Source: Siphonodentalium dalli (Eukaryota > Mollusca > Scaphopoda > Gadilida > Siphonodentaliidae). From it: a DNA stretch of 64,000 bases. Location of the stretch: NCBI GenBank assembly GCA_032622095.1, contig CP136069.1, positions 51,194,760 to 51,258,759 on the forward strand, in the 5' to 3' direction. Positions 46,851 through 57,095 of this stretch are shown piece by piece; position 1 is the stretch's first letter; each line of letters starts with the position of its first letter. The notes beneath the pieces were generated by a model. That model was given only the letters and a program-made list of their open reading frames with translations. It had not been told where the DNA came from and searched no databases. The position numbers and the translations under genes are program-made.

Positions 46851-47150
46851 CTAAACAATATACTTTTACCACGAAACGTGGTTGGAAAGATAAGCCTCAA
46901 CCTATTTTCAGTATTAAAACTCAAACTGCCTTTGCATCGGATATGACATTTCTGACTGTAAAACGCTTTTGCAAGGATTGAGACATCTAAGGAACCTTTC
47001 CCAGCCAATATAACCATGTTCGGTGCATATTGCAGACACATACATTATAATTCAGCACACGCCATACGACACAATTCTTAGCTCAACCTCGAAGGCATAT
47101 AATAACACGCCAACGGAACGCTTTGTTCGCAACGGTCATGTCAGGAAATG

Positions 47151-47235
47151 TCAAAATCCCAAGATAAACAGATGGAAAACCAGTAGAGAATAGGCACCGA
47201 TGGAAGCTTTCAATAGAACTCCTACACGCTGTACG
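47151..47235. repeat. Second copy of 85-bp direct repeat
   Basis: AATCCCAAGATAAACAGATG, GGAAAACCAGTAGA and GAAGCTTTCAATAG match 46676-46760 about 475 bp upstream. In reverse it overlaps the 3' part of the PFAS-like frame. Confidence 0.85.
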
Positions 47236-47334
47236 AATATCAAAGGTTACATGATTTACAGTGAAACCTGTTACTTCAAAGGCAGCAGCGATCTCATTCC
47301 TGCATTTGCCATCCACATTCAAGATTGCACGCAC
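47157..47334 (-). pseudogene. Decayed PFAS-like exon (FGAM synthase amidotransferase region)
   Basis: Minus-strand frame 47427-47083 (opens with GTG, no clear ATG). Residues 32-64, VRAILNVDGKCRNEIAAAFE through GFTVNHVTFDI, resemble the start of the glutamine amidotransferase domain of phosphoribosylformylglycinamidine synthase (purine synthesis, cytosol): V-x-IL-x3-G, then R-E, then A-AF, GF-V and VT-x-D at matching spacing. Residues 65-92 keep a C-x-S-x-I, F-x4-F-x2-GF and LG pattern like the next family segment, with two short gaps. The usual acidic pair before the glycine and the double Gly before Phe are not kept, and neither nucleophile nor catalytic His is reached. No flanking exon was found. 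Part of it lies in the 85-bp direct repeat. A diverged exon remnant or a coincidence. Confidence 0.4.
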
Positions 47335-47429
47335 CTGTGGAACCTTGTGGGTGTTACATTCTGATTGGCTATAATAGTCGGACAAAAGAAAACGATAACA
47401 TCTTTTTATTTTATGCTGCGCAACCACGG

Positions 47430-47929
47430 GGGCGTTTTATCGGAGTTTATTGCTTTTATTTCCCTTGAGTTCTTCTGAGATGCGCCGACCGACCAAATTA
47501 TTTCCAAGGTCGAGTTCGAGAGCTATATCGTCTATAGGATTCTATGTGATAAATGTGCAATAACAGTAATGGTATGCTGTAAAACATCACCATAATAAGA
47601 ACATAGAGAAGTTTTGGTAAATTCCGGTTCACCGCTCGAGGCTTCTTGCCAATGATATGCTTAGTTCTCAACAGTAGTGTTTAAATGTTGCAATATTCAT
47701 GAATGGGAGAGGCTATGCTTTCGAATGATGTATAATATGTATTGTTTCATTGCGCAAAACGTGCGAAAATTGAGCTTATATATCTGTTCCTCATTCCTGT
47801 TACTCGGACAAATATTTACGTTTTGCTAATTTCCGATTCAACGCTTTTTGTCTGGCATATATGACTGAGGTTCGACACGGACGTGGTGACATCTGAGGGG
47901 AGGGATGGGGTCTATCAACCCCAACTTTG
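47430..47929. other. Unique spacer
   Basis: No gene or repeat recognised. Confidence 0.5.
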
Positions 47930-48400
47930 GTAAAAATGTTCAACAGTTGGAAATTGCATGCCTGACACATTTTCCAACCAGCAAGTAGTGGTGAAAATAG
48001 TGTTTGTACACCAACAGCAGCATATCTCTCTACATTTGGTCCAATGTTTGATCTGAAATGGCCAAGTAGTTGGACATTTTCCAACTTTAGAGGGTGTGTA
48101 ATGTTAGATATTTCCAACATGAGAGGTGCCAGCTGGATAGTTCCAACCCAAGGGAGAGGGGTGAAAATGGTATTTTTGCGAACATGGACTGGTTCAAGGG
48201 GTGGGTACGTCAAGGTGGACCGACCCACCCCAATGGAAATACTCTAGTCAATTCATTGCCAACAGTTGGAAAGCTTGTGTACCAGTTGGAAAATTCAAAA
48301 ATTCAAGGGGTGCAAATGGAATTTCTCTGACTTTGAACTTTCGGTCTGGTTCAAGGGGGAGGGGCTGCAGTTGGGAATTTCAATTTCATGTGCTGGACTG
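47930..48400. repeat. Cluster of TTGGAA/TTCCAA modules
   Basis: At least nine GTTGGAA or TTCCAAC words, for example 47946, 47972, 48073, 48084, 48113, 48147, 48264 and 48284, with GGTTCAAGGGG linkers. The left end of family A (12641) carries the same module. The overlapping frames on both strands are by-products. Confidence 0.65.
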
Positions 48401-48468
48401 TTGTTTATTATCCTCGAGGACAATGGTTTATTCCACACCCATTGACGTGATCCATGTGCACATGTAAT

Positions 48469-48879
48469 CCCAACAGAACGGCCCTGTGCCAATGCATTCT
48501 CTTATATATGCGAGTCGACCATAGGTCGCCTCGCATATATAAGACAATGCATTGGCTTAACACATATTAAAAATTATAAAATTGTCAAAGAATGTAGAAA
48601 AATATTATAAAAATTGTTAAAAAATGTAAGAAAAAATTATAAAATTGTTAAAGAATGTAAGAAAAAATGGTAAAAAGTGTTAAAAAAGACCAATGCATTC
48701 TCTTATATATAAGAGAATGCATTGGCACAGGGCATAACTGTAACCATCACAATGTGGTCAATGAACCGGTTCCAATGATATCCATATTTGTATGGTGTTA
48801 TTGAGACAGACCGAAGATATTTTAGGCTGTTGAAGCTTTATTTGGGCGTTTTTGGCCGTTTTGTTGGGTAAAGGGTTAA
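48469..48879 (+). mobile_element. piggyBac-like MITE, copy 5, damaged
   Basis: Lacks the first TTAACCCTTTA; starts CCCAACAGAA at 48469. The right end is complete to TTAA at 48876-48879. The spacer is amplified (ATTATAAAATTGT-type repeats, 48563-48680) and the second hairpin has lost its loop region, leaving CTCTTATATATAAGAG. Confidence 0.85.
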
Positions 48880-49295
48880 TACATAATATTGTACACCTCA
48901 AATGGAATACACGCCTGAACTATTCTTGTTGACATTGTAATGCCTCGGTCGTTACTGGTTATTCTTCAGACTTAAATCATAACACATGTAGCAATAGTAT
49001 CGACGAAGTTGACAGTCATGTATTGAACTTACCAGACACGACGGTGTAGAATAAATACAGAACACAAACATCCTGCATCATAATCTGGAATATTTTATCG
49101 AACTCGCTGCAGACGGCACATAGTTACATTTGATATATATTCTCGCGCCATTCACAACTCATTCGATAAAAGATTCTAGATACGCTTTGTGTTCTGTATA
49201 TGGCTCGAATGCCCGGAATTCCAGTCAGTAGCGTCCACACGGCCAGGAAACTACGTTACCAATCAAGACCATAACGATTTTGATTTTATATTTTA
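48880..49295. other. Unique spacer
   Basis: No gene or repeat recognised. Confidence 0.5.
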
Positions 49296-49560
49296 CTAGC
49301 AGGTGGACTCGACTTCGTCCGGGCTGTTTCCCCTCTGCTTTTCGGCGAATTGCGCGATTTGACCATGAATTGTCCATTTTGAAGGTCAAGGTCAGGTGGG
49401 GTCACGATTTGACCCGTCCAAAACACTGCCCAGACAAAAGTACCCAACAAAAGTACCCGTCGAAATCCATCCGGTATTACCCGATTTGACCTCGAATTGA
49501 TCATTTTGAAGGTCAGGTCGGGGTCACGATTTGACCCGTCCAAAACACTCAAAGAAAATT
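49296..49560 (+). mobile_element. Retroposon-like repeat Q, copy 2
   Basis: TACTAGCAGGTGGACTCGAC at the head, then two modules with GGTCACGATTTGACCCGTCC. It matches 8565-8930 in opposite orientation. Confidence 0.6.
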
Positions 49561-50186
49561 GTATTGATTGTGTCCCGAGTTTGAACATCAAACACACTTC
49601 AACCATTTAATAAATGTTCGTAAAATGCACATAACCCATTTCACGCATAAGAACAATAACTCCTGCAGTAGATATATAGATAAACCACTGCATGACAGCA
49701 GCGAGCTCAGTTTTGAAAAAAATGACCATTGGAATAGGAGAGGGCTAATAATGTCGTACTATTCCGCGATGTGTATTTGCCTGATATCGAATGGACCGAC
49801 GAGACTCTGTGAGGCTGACAACTGGTGTTTGCTTTCCATACGGACGACGGTACTGTTCCGTTTTAATGCCCACTGTGACCAACGACCACGTAATGGCTTT
49901 GTGACTGGGATTCGTAAAGGACAATCGCACACAACGATAACTGGCTGCACAATATAACATCGGGGCGTATTGATCTCTCAGGATGAAAGTAAACATTCCG
50001 GACATGGTGTGACGCGTGCCATGTGTCCTGCTGATCATCGATTCACGGTGCATTTAAATAAGTCTGCCTACCTTTAATTCCCAACGGACAACGAAGAAAA
50101 GGTTGTCTGCATTCAGTTCTCATCAGGGCATCCGTTTCCGATTCAATTCTATGTTGCGCATTGACGTGCATACATATGGGCATCCT
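49561..50186. other. Unique spacer
   Basis: The 129-codon plus frame (49568-49957) and its minus-strand counterparts have no recognisable domain; not called. Confidence 0.45.
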
Positions 50187-50460
50187 TTAACCCTGTCTAT
50201 GCTAAATACTCATTGACGAGTAGTTCCCTTAGGAATAATTTTAGATAATAACTTCAAGAGACAGTCATCATGCTGATATAGGGCATTGAAAACGCCAGTG
50301 TCCACAAGTGTGCGATACAGATTGTTAACCCCTTTATACTAAATACTAATTGACAAGTGGCTCCCTTAGGAAATGTTCAGGTAATAAGATCAACAAACGA
50401 CGGGCTGTTTGACTTATTATCTGAACATTTCCCACCAATGACAAAGAATCCTTCTGCACT
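50187..50460 (+). mobile_element. Family E TTAA-ended element, two ends in tandem
   Basis: TTAACCCTGTCTATGCTAAA at 50187 and TTAACCCCTTTATACTAAAT at 50325, both followed by CTCATTGACGAGTAG-like text and CCCTTAGGAA. Family E ends also occur at 29968 and, inverted, at 34175. Its full extent is unclear. Confidence 0.5.
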
Positions 50461-50463
50461 TTT

Positions 50464-50702
50464 GAAAACATTGTCTGAACTACGCTAAATTGTAAATATT
50501 TACTACTCGAATCGGGACGCTTCTATCGACGATAAACGAACGATAACGATTTCGCCACCGAGAGCCACTGCATTTAATTAATGTATAAGAATGATGGTGT
50601 GTGTTGTCAATTAATATATAATATTTGTAAAAATAACTACTTTGAAAGATTATTCTCCATTTTTATTTGATCACCCTACCGGAGTGTTTCACATCACTTT
50701 AA
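50464..50702 (+). repeat. Family C, copy C3, 5' truncated
   Basis: GTCTGAACTACGCTAAATTG through GGAGTGTTTCACATCACTTT. Confidence 0.75.
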
Positions 50703-50961
50703 TTCCCAAATGGACCAAAAAGAAATTGTTGCCTACATTCAGTTCCCATCAGTACACGATACCATCGTTTATGATTCAGTTTTATGCTTTGCATACATTC
50801 GGAGAATACGTAGTGTATATATATAAACGACTATATACACATGAGCGTATATATACATAAATTGGTATTAGCTCTCTCATATATACATATGAAATTTCAT
50901 GGGTTTATCAGCTTGATAATCCGATAGCTGTTGGCGGGTAGTTACTTTATTCGGTTATATT

Positions 50962-51520
50962 CAGGGGGGGGGGGTGAAAAAATTTCTTCCGGCACGTATG
51001 CCGGGGTGGGTGGGTGATCAAAGCCACGAACAAGCAATTTTTTCCGCAACTAAAAAAAAAAATTCCTGCTTGTTTTTAGTGTTTTGGCAATGAGTTGGGC
51101 TTCAAAACCACTTTGAATCAGTTTGAATGAGAGAAATAATGTAATTCTAACTGGTAAACTGACTGCAGGCAGTTATCGTGTTGTATTTTGTTGCAAATTT
51201 TGAAATCCAAGATGGCCGCTGGCAGCCATGTTTTTTTGGCCGAATGACCTCAAAATTACTCATTCCTATTTACATGTCCACGTTAACATCCATGATAAAT
51301 AGTATGCACATAAATTCATATACAGCTGTTTACAGTGAATTTCCCCCCGCAAATCTCTGTTTTAGTGTTAAAAGGGGGGGTGGGTGTCAAAAAATGGTCG
51401 GAAAAAACTGCCGAAAACGGAAAAAAAATTGGCGGTGGGGGTGGGTGGGTACAAAAAATGATCGAAAGGGAAAAAATGCCATACGTGCCTGAAATTTTTT
51501 TCCGACCCCCCCCCCCCCTG
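50962..51520. mobile_element. hAT-like MITE with poly-G ends
   Basis: The left end is CAGGGGGGGGGGG, then GAAAAAATTTCTTCCGGCAC and GTATGCC. The right end, reverse-complemented, is CAGGGGGG, then TCGGAAAAAAATTTCAGGCA and CGTATGG. TTATATTC lies on both sides (50955-50962, 51521-51528), a 7-8 bp duplication sharing one base with the end. CAGGG ends with an 8-bp duplication fit hAT. No transposase. Confidence 0.65.
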
Positions 51521-51528
51521 TTATATTC

Positions 51529-52399
51529 ATTAATTTTTAACGACGACTGATAAATGAGGACACTATTGGGGACGTATTGGTGAGAAGATTTATTGGTAAA
51601 AGTGCATACATTATACACGAAATACACATCATGGATATAACTATGAATCCTAACATAAATATCTTATATTGGGGGTCATGTTTCGCACCAGAATAATGGC
51701 AATCATCATATTCTGACAGAAATCGATTGAATGTTATGTGCATGATTAAAATCAACAGAATTTCATTAATTCCAATCCAATTCCAATTAATTAAGTCTGA
51801 TAACTGTATCATCCATATTCTACTCGAATTCGATTGATCAATGACCATGAATTCAAATCATATATATATAGTAACCCATCACTATACGTGCTCCACATAA
51901 TTAAATTTTAACAGTTATAAAGTAGGACAAGGATACTGCTAGTGACAATTCATATTCTATAACATACGACCGCATGCCCCTTGGGGAACAATGTCAGATG
52001 TGCCAGTGTACACTATACCAATATATAGTAATGGTATATCTATACTACTTTTTCCCCAGGGGACTGTTAGCTTTATGACGTCGCTTCTTCGATTAGGCTG
52101 CCTCGCGGTAACTACTGCACAATCAGGGACGTGGCCAAACTCCACGCATAGTTCAGTCCCCTGCCACGCAGGACTTACCGCTGCCAGCACCTACACAAAA
52201 CGTGAAAAAATCACTCATATATTTGAGATTTTAGAAGGTATTTGAAAATTGTCTAGATCAAAACAGAACGAATTGTAACTGACAAAACACTTCAATAAAA
52301 ACTGTTAGATTTAATTAATGAAACACAGCGGTCAGACATAGCGTAGCGAGGGGACTGAACTCTGTTTTGCAGCTTGGGCGTGGCTAGAGGATCTCCGTT
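51529..52399. other. Unique spacer
   Basis: No gene recognised. Partial inverted similarity between 52128-52170 and 52340-52385 (AGTTCAGTCCCCT) was noted. Confidence 0.45.
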
Positions 52400-52800
52400 G
52401 GGGTATCCAATGTGGAATTTCCAACGGCACTCGCACCATTTGAACCACACCGAAATTTCCAAAATCCAAGAAATTCCATTATCACTCCCTTGCGTTGGAA
52501 TTTTAGAATTTGTACATCAAACTCTATAATTCGAACTACATGTGACATCCCCATATGATCAGCTGACGTTTGGAAAATTTCAATCTAAACCAAACGTAGG
52601 AGGATATTCGAATATTTGTCTAAATATAACAAAAATAATAGTTAAAAAATCGAAATATCGGATTTTTGAAACCCATTTTGGGTAAGAAATATTCAACCGA
52701 TGTGGTGTCGGCATGGGGTGCCCAACACGGTTGAACATTTTTACCAATATGGGGGGGGGGGGTGTGACACCACCCAAACACCCTGTCGCCACGTTCCTGT
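52400..52800. other. TTGGAA-type module and G-rich tract
   Basis: GGAATTTCCAACGGCAC near 52411 and related words to 52575, then unique DNA and a G13 tract at about 52751-52763. Confidence 0.5.
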
Positions 52801-52826
52801 GTAGAGCACATAATGGCAGACCCCGG

Positions 52827-53096
52827 TTAAACCTTTCGTGACGGGCTACGCTGGAGCAGCATTAACGATCCTGTGCCAGGGCATTCTCTTATATGTGTTA
52901 GTCTCCCATTGGGAGCCTCGCATATATAAGGTAATGCACTGGCTTACAAACGTGAGAGTAAATATTGCTAGGCCAATGTATTCACTTATATATCAGTATA
53001 TTAGAGGTTCTCTATGGGAGACTCGCATATATAAGAGAACGCATTGGCACAGGGTTTGCGCAATATTTTAGGAAGCTCCAGTCATTGAAGGGTTAA
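52827..53096 (+). mobile_element. TTAA MITE, subfamily B, copy 2
   Basis: TTAAACCTTTCGTGACGGGC to GTCATTGAAGGGTTAA. GCTGGAGCAGC and hairpin modules are present. Its right TTAA is also the left TTAA of the next element. Confidence 0.8.
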
Positions 53097-53931
53097 GGAC
53101 TTTGCTATCCCATTTTCAACCCAAATTTGATGGGAGTCAAACTAATGGATTGTGCTCACTTTTATTGGTAATTACAGCAACCAAACCCATGGATACACCA
53201 TTTTAACAGTACAAGTCATGGTTGATTATAATAGAAATACAAAATGTGAACTTTATAGAGGTTTAAAAAAATATTTTTTTCGAACCCAATTCCAACAAAA
53301 ACAAAATCAATTTCTAAGAAAAAAATATAGAAATGTGTACTGAATACTGTGAAGAATGATGAACAATAAAAATATATTCATATTTACCAAGCGTTCTTTG
53401 AAAAAATTACCTAGAACCAGTTGTTAACAAGTGATAGAATTACTTCCATGACATGGCTAACTGGGAGATGGCAGCAATTGGTTAACTATTGACAGTGGTG
53501 AGTTGATAAAATAATTTCTTAAGCTTCAATTTAGCACACCACCCTGTAACCACTAAATAGGTCACCAATCATGGAACAATCCCTTATGGTCCAGTGGCCA
53601 CAGGCTGGCACACACTGATAACAATCCCAGCAACACTGGGCACAAGGTGGCCCATAATCCACCCATCAAGTGTCATATTCTGGACAGTATTACTGAGAAG
53701 TTAATCTCCCATTTGTAAACAAGTGGTTCTGAGTATATTTTTTAAAAGAATGCTTGGTAAAAACCTCTATAAAGTTCACATTTTGTTTTTCTAAGATAAT
53801 CCATCATGAATTATAATCTTAAAATGGTGCACTCATTGGCTTGGTTACTGTTATTACATACTATAAATGAACAGAATCCGTTAGTTTTACTCCATCAAAT
53901 TTTGGGGAAAATGGGTTGACAAAGTCCTTAA
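53093..53931. mobile_element. Long-TIR element G, copy 1
   Basis: TTAAGGACTTTGCTATCCCA at the left and, reversed, TTAAGGACTTTGTCAACCCA at the right. The arms stay similar for about 200 bp (GTGAACTTTATAGAGGTTT in both). The unpaired middle is 53420-53700. The frame 53152-53343 lies in the arm. Confidence 0.8.
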
Positions 53932-54553
53932 TCAAAATTCAAATAAGTTGAAATAACATGTTATCATACATTACTGCTCACCTTTTCGGGTTGTTCTTAT
54001 TTTTCATGGCTAATTCCAGACTCAAACCATGTTAGACATCAGAGAAAATATTCTCTGATAATATTCCACAACGAAAGAAGAAGAACGACAGCACACCTGG
54101 AGAAATTAAACAGAAATCCGCACGCAAGTGGTTAATTCTTAATCCAGTGATCAGTGATCCGGAATCTGAATGAATTTCGCGTGCTCACACCAGGCACGAG
54201 GGCCGACTCGACAATTCGAAAACGCGGAAGCGGACAGGTCGTTCCGTCTGTTATTGTCGATCGAAAAATACTAGCGGGATCGGAGAATGTAAACAAGTTT
54301 ATGTGTGGCAGAAGTTAGCCGCGCTGGATCCGCTGCTCGGGATTATTTTTGGAGCGCGCTGAATCGCTTTGACAGAGCGGAGGAGGAGATGGTACGGTTC
54401 TATCCGAACACGTAACGCACGCTCTTGTCGGAAACACGCATAATATAACAGAGACCAGTAATGTCGGGTAGATGTCTCAATGAATTATCGGAAAGGGTTT
54501 TATGAATGGGTGGCACGGCAGCATTGCTGGTATATATATAAGATTTTCATCTC
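53932..54553. promoter_or_regulatory. CpG-rich unique stretch, possible promoter-like region
   Basis: Positions about 54100-54430 are visibly richer in CG dinucleotides than anywhere else in unique DNA here (TTCGCG, GCCGACTCGACAATTCG, AACGCGGAAGCGG, GCCGCGC, GGAGCGCGC). There is no TATA box or open frame I would trust. This may be an unmethylated promoter or first exon, but only composition supports that. Confidence 0.25.
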
Positions 54554-55516
54554 AAGGACTTTGCTAACCCAATTTTCCCCAAATTTAATGGAGTCCAAAA
54601 TAAAGGTTTATGTTCACTTTTATTAGTAATCACAATAACCAAACCCATAGATGCAACATTTTAAGAGTATAATTCATGGTAGATTATGTTAGAAATTCAA
54701 AATGTGAAATTTATAGAAGTTTCTTAAATCTATTTTTTCGAACCCAAATTCAACAAACACAAATAGCATATCTAAGAAAAAGATATGGGTATGTGTACTG
54801 AACACTGTGAAGAATGATGAACAATAAAGTTATACTCACATTTCTTCAGTTTTATTAAGATTTTTGGCTTGGAAGCAGTTGTTTATAAATGGTAGATTTT
54901 ATTGCCCAGAAAAGCTATTTGGGAACTGAATTTGATGGGTCAAGTTAAATTGTTAATGTTCACTCAAGCCAGCTGGGATTATGACCAGCAGGTGCTGAAC
55001 CATGAGAAAAATATATCCTGATTCAGGCTGATTGGTGACCTAGTTTCTGGGCTATTGGGTACCCTCAGATTGGGGATTACACAGTTCTTTTGTCAAGAGA
55101 TTCACAACACACCACTGTCCACCGATATTAACACTTAACTGTCACCTCACTACAACCGGCGTCAGGCAAGTTACTCAGTTATTTGTAAACAATTGGTTCT
55201 TAGTAATTTTATCAAAGAATGTTTGATAAATATGAATATTATTTTATTGTTCATCATTCTTCACAGTGTTCAGTACACATTGCCATATTTTTTTCTTTGA
55301 TATGGACTTTGTGTTTATTGATTTTGGGTTCGAAAAAATAGATTTTAAAAACCTCTATAAACTTCACATTTAGTATTTCTAACATATTCCACCATGAATT
55401 ATGCTTTTAAAATGTTTCATTCATGGGATTGGTTACTGTGATTACTAATAAAATTGAACATAAACCTCTATTTTGACTCCATCAAATTTGGGGAAAATTG
55501 GGTTAGCAAAGTCCTT
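54554..55516. mobile_element. Long-TIR element G, copy 2
   Basis: AAGGACTTTGCTAACCC at the left and its complement GGGTTAGCAAAGTCCTT at the right. The arms pair for roughly 300 bp, including GAACACTGTGAAGAATGATG and its complement. The middle differs from copy 1. Flanking TTAA is not preserved. Confidence 0.85.
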
Positions 55517-55598
55517 TCGTCAACCGATTATGCTATTCTGATTTCTACGACGAATCTTTGGTGAAAGGAGTGCATGTCTATTTTTTTAAAATAATGCA

Positions 55599-56061
55599 TT
55601 AAAGACATAATATGGACTTGTTCGAATTCGTGAAACTGATAAGTTAGTATTCATGCGTTATGCCAACCTGGAGAATGTAGCATTCTACTAACGTCGCCGA
55701 CAATTTCAAAGCAATCGACCATACCAATCAATAGAAAACATCGCCAAAACTACTCTAAATTGTAAATATTTATATCTGGATTCCGGACGCAACAATCGGC
55801 GACAAACAAACACAAATGATTTCGCCATCCAGAGTCAGTGCATTTAATTAATAAATCAGAATGACGGTTTGTGTTGGCAATTTGGATTAATATTCGCAAA
55901 ACAAAAACTTTGAGCAAGATTATTCTCCATTTCTATTGGACCACCCTACCGGAGTGTTTCACTGTTTCACATCACTTTAATTTATTGAAGTTCAGTGAAC
56001 CCAGCCTACCGGAGTGTTTCACTGTTTCACATCACTTTAATTTATTGAAGTTCAGTGAACC
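55599..56061 (+). repeat. Family C, copy C4, with 60-bp end duplication
   Basis: TTAAAGACATAATATGGACT to the CATCACTTTAA end. The last block (CTACCGGAGTGTTTCACTG through GTTCAGTGAACCCAG) is present twice, at 55946 and 56006. Confidence 0.85.
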
Positions 56062-56151
56062 CAGCTATTGGACATTTCCGAAATGTTGGAAAGATTCAAA
56101 CTGATAACAAGCCATATGCCTTTGTCATGTTATCCTATACACAGGTATTTG

Positions 56152-56218
56152 GCACAATATACCCCACCACCCAAAGAGATATATAAGACTGTCTTTAGGG
56201 TGGTGGGGTCTATTGTTT
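56152..56218. repeat. Small hairpin, 19-bp arms
   Basis: ACAATATACCCCACCACCC pairs with GGGTGGTGGGGTCTATTGT with one mismatch. Confidence 0.85.
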
Positions 56219-56358
56219 CAAAAACCTGTGACCCTATATATACCCTCGTTTGAACTATTTATTTGTTTATGTATAAAGTGTCCATGTGATGTTCTGTTTT
56301 TGTTCGAATAACATATTCAGAACAAAAAAACTTATGGTAATTTTGAACAGTACAACAA

Positions 56359-56734
56359 TTTAAAGACATATTATGTACTTGTTCGGGTGGGTGAAACTGA
56401 TCAGTTAATATCCAGGCGCTATGTCAACTGGAGGAATGTAACATTCTACGAACATCGGCGAAAATCTGAGCAAATCGACCATACCACTTCATAGAAAACA
56501 TCCTCTGAACTACGCTCAAATGTAAATATTTACTACTCGATTTGGGATGCATATATTGGCGATAAACTAACGAAAACGATTTCGCCATCGAGAGTCATTG
56601 TATTTAATTAATATATGAGAATGACGGTGTGTGTTGTCAATTTGGATATAATATTTGTAAAAATTATTACTTTGAACAAGATTATTCTCCATTTATATTT
56701 GATCACCCTACCGGAGTGTTTCACATCACTTTAA
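56359..56734 (+). repeat. Family C, copy C5 (complete)
   Basis: TTTAAAGACATATTATGTAC to GGAGTGTTTCACATCACTTT. It carries the undisturbed CATATTATG target word. Confidence 0.85.
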
Positions 56735-56994
56735 CCAAATGTATACAAATATGCTACTTTTGGTCTAAACCCAACAAATTCACACTAAATGCCGGTTACA
56801 AACTCTAACTATATATCAGAATAATTTCAACCTATTTTCGGTGTTTAATTTCCAACTGATGTTGAGACAGGTATGGATTTTCCAACTGTTTTGACCAGTG
56901 AATAGTAGCGACCACTATAAGTTCAGCTTCAAAACCGTGTGCAGCAGTACACATTGACCTAACAATACTGAGTTACCTCGACCGTATAATCCAG

Positions 56995-57095
56995 TACACA
57001 TGCGAGGCTCCTATGGGAAACTTGCATATATATACGAGAATGCACGGGCACAGTCGATATTTAATGATCTACCAGCGCAGCTCCCGTCAGTGGCC
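56995..57095 (-). mobile_element. Subfamily B MITE fragment, inverted
   Basis: TGCGAGGCTCCTATGGGAAA, GAGAATGCACGGGCACAG and, reversed, GGGAGCTGCGCTGG with ATTAAATATC. Confidence 0.65.

Noticed and set aside
47800-48330. 142-codon minus frame and overlapping plus frames
   Set aside because: They lie in repeated TTGGAA/TTCCAA modules and overlap on both strands; no domain seen.
49568-50053. 129-codon plus frame and 102-codon minus frame
   Set aside because: Unique sequence, but the frames overlap on opposite strands, lack domains and show no coding bias I can see.
51957-52245. 77- and 84-codon frames on opposite strands
   Set aside because: Overlapping, no domain; composition does not distinguish them from chance.
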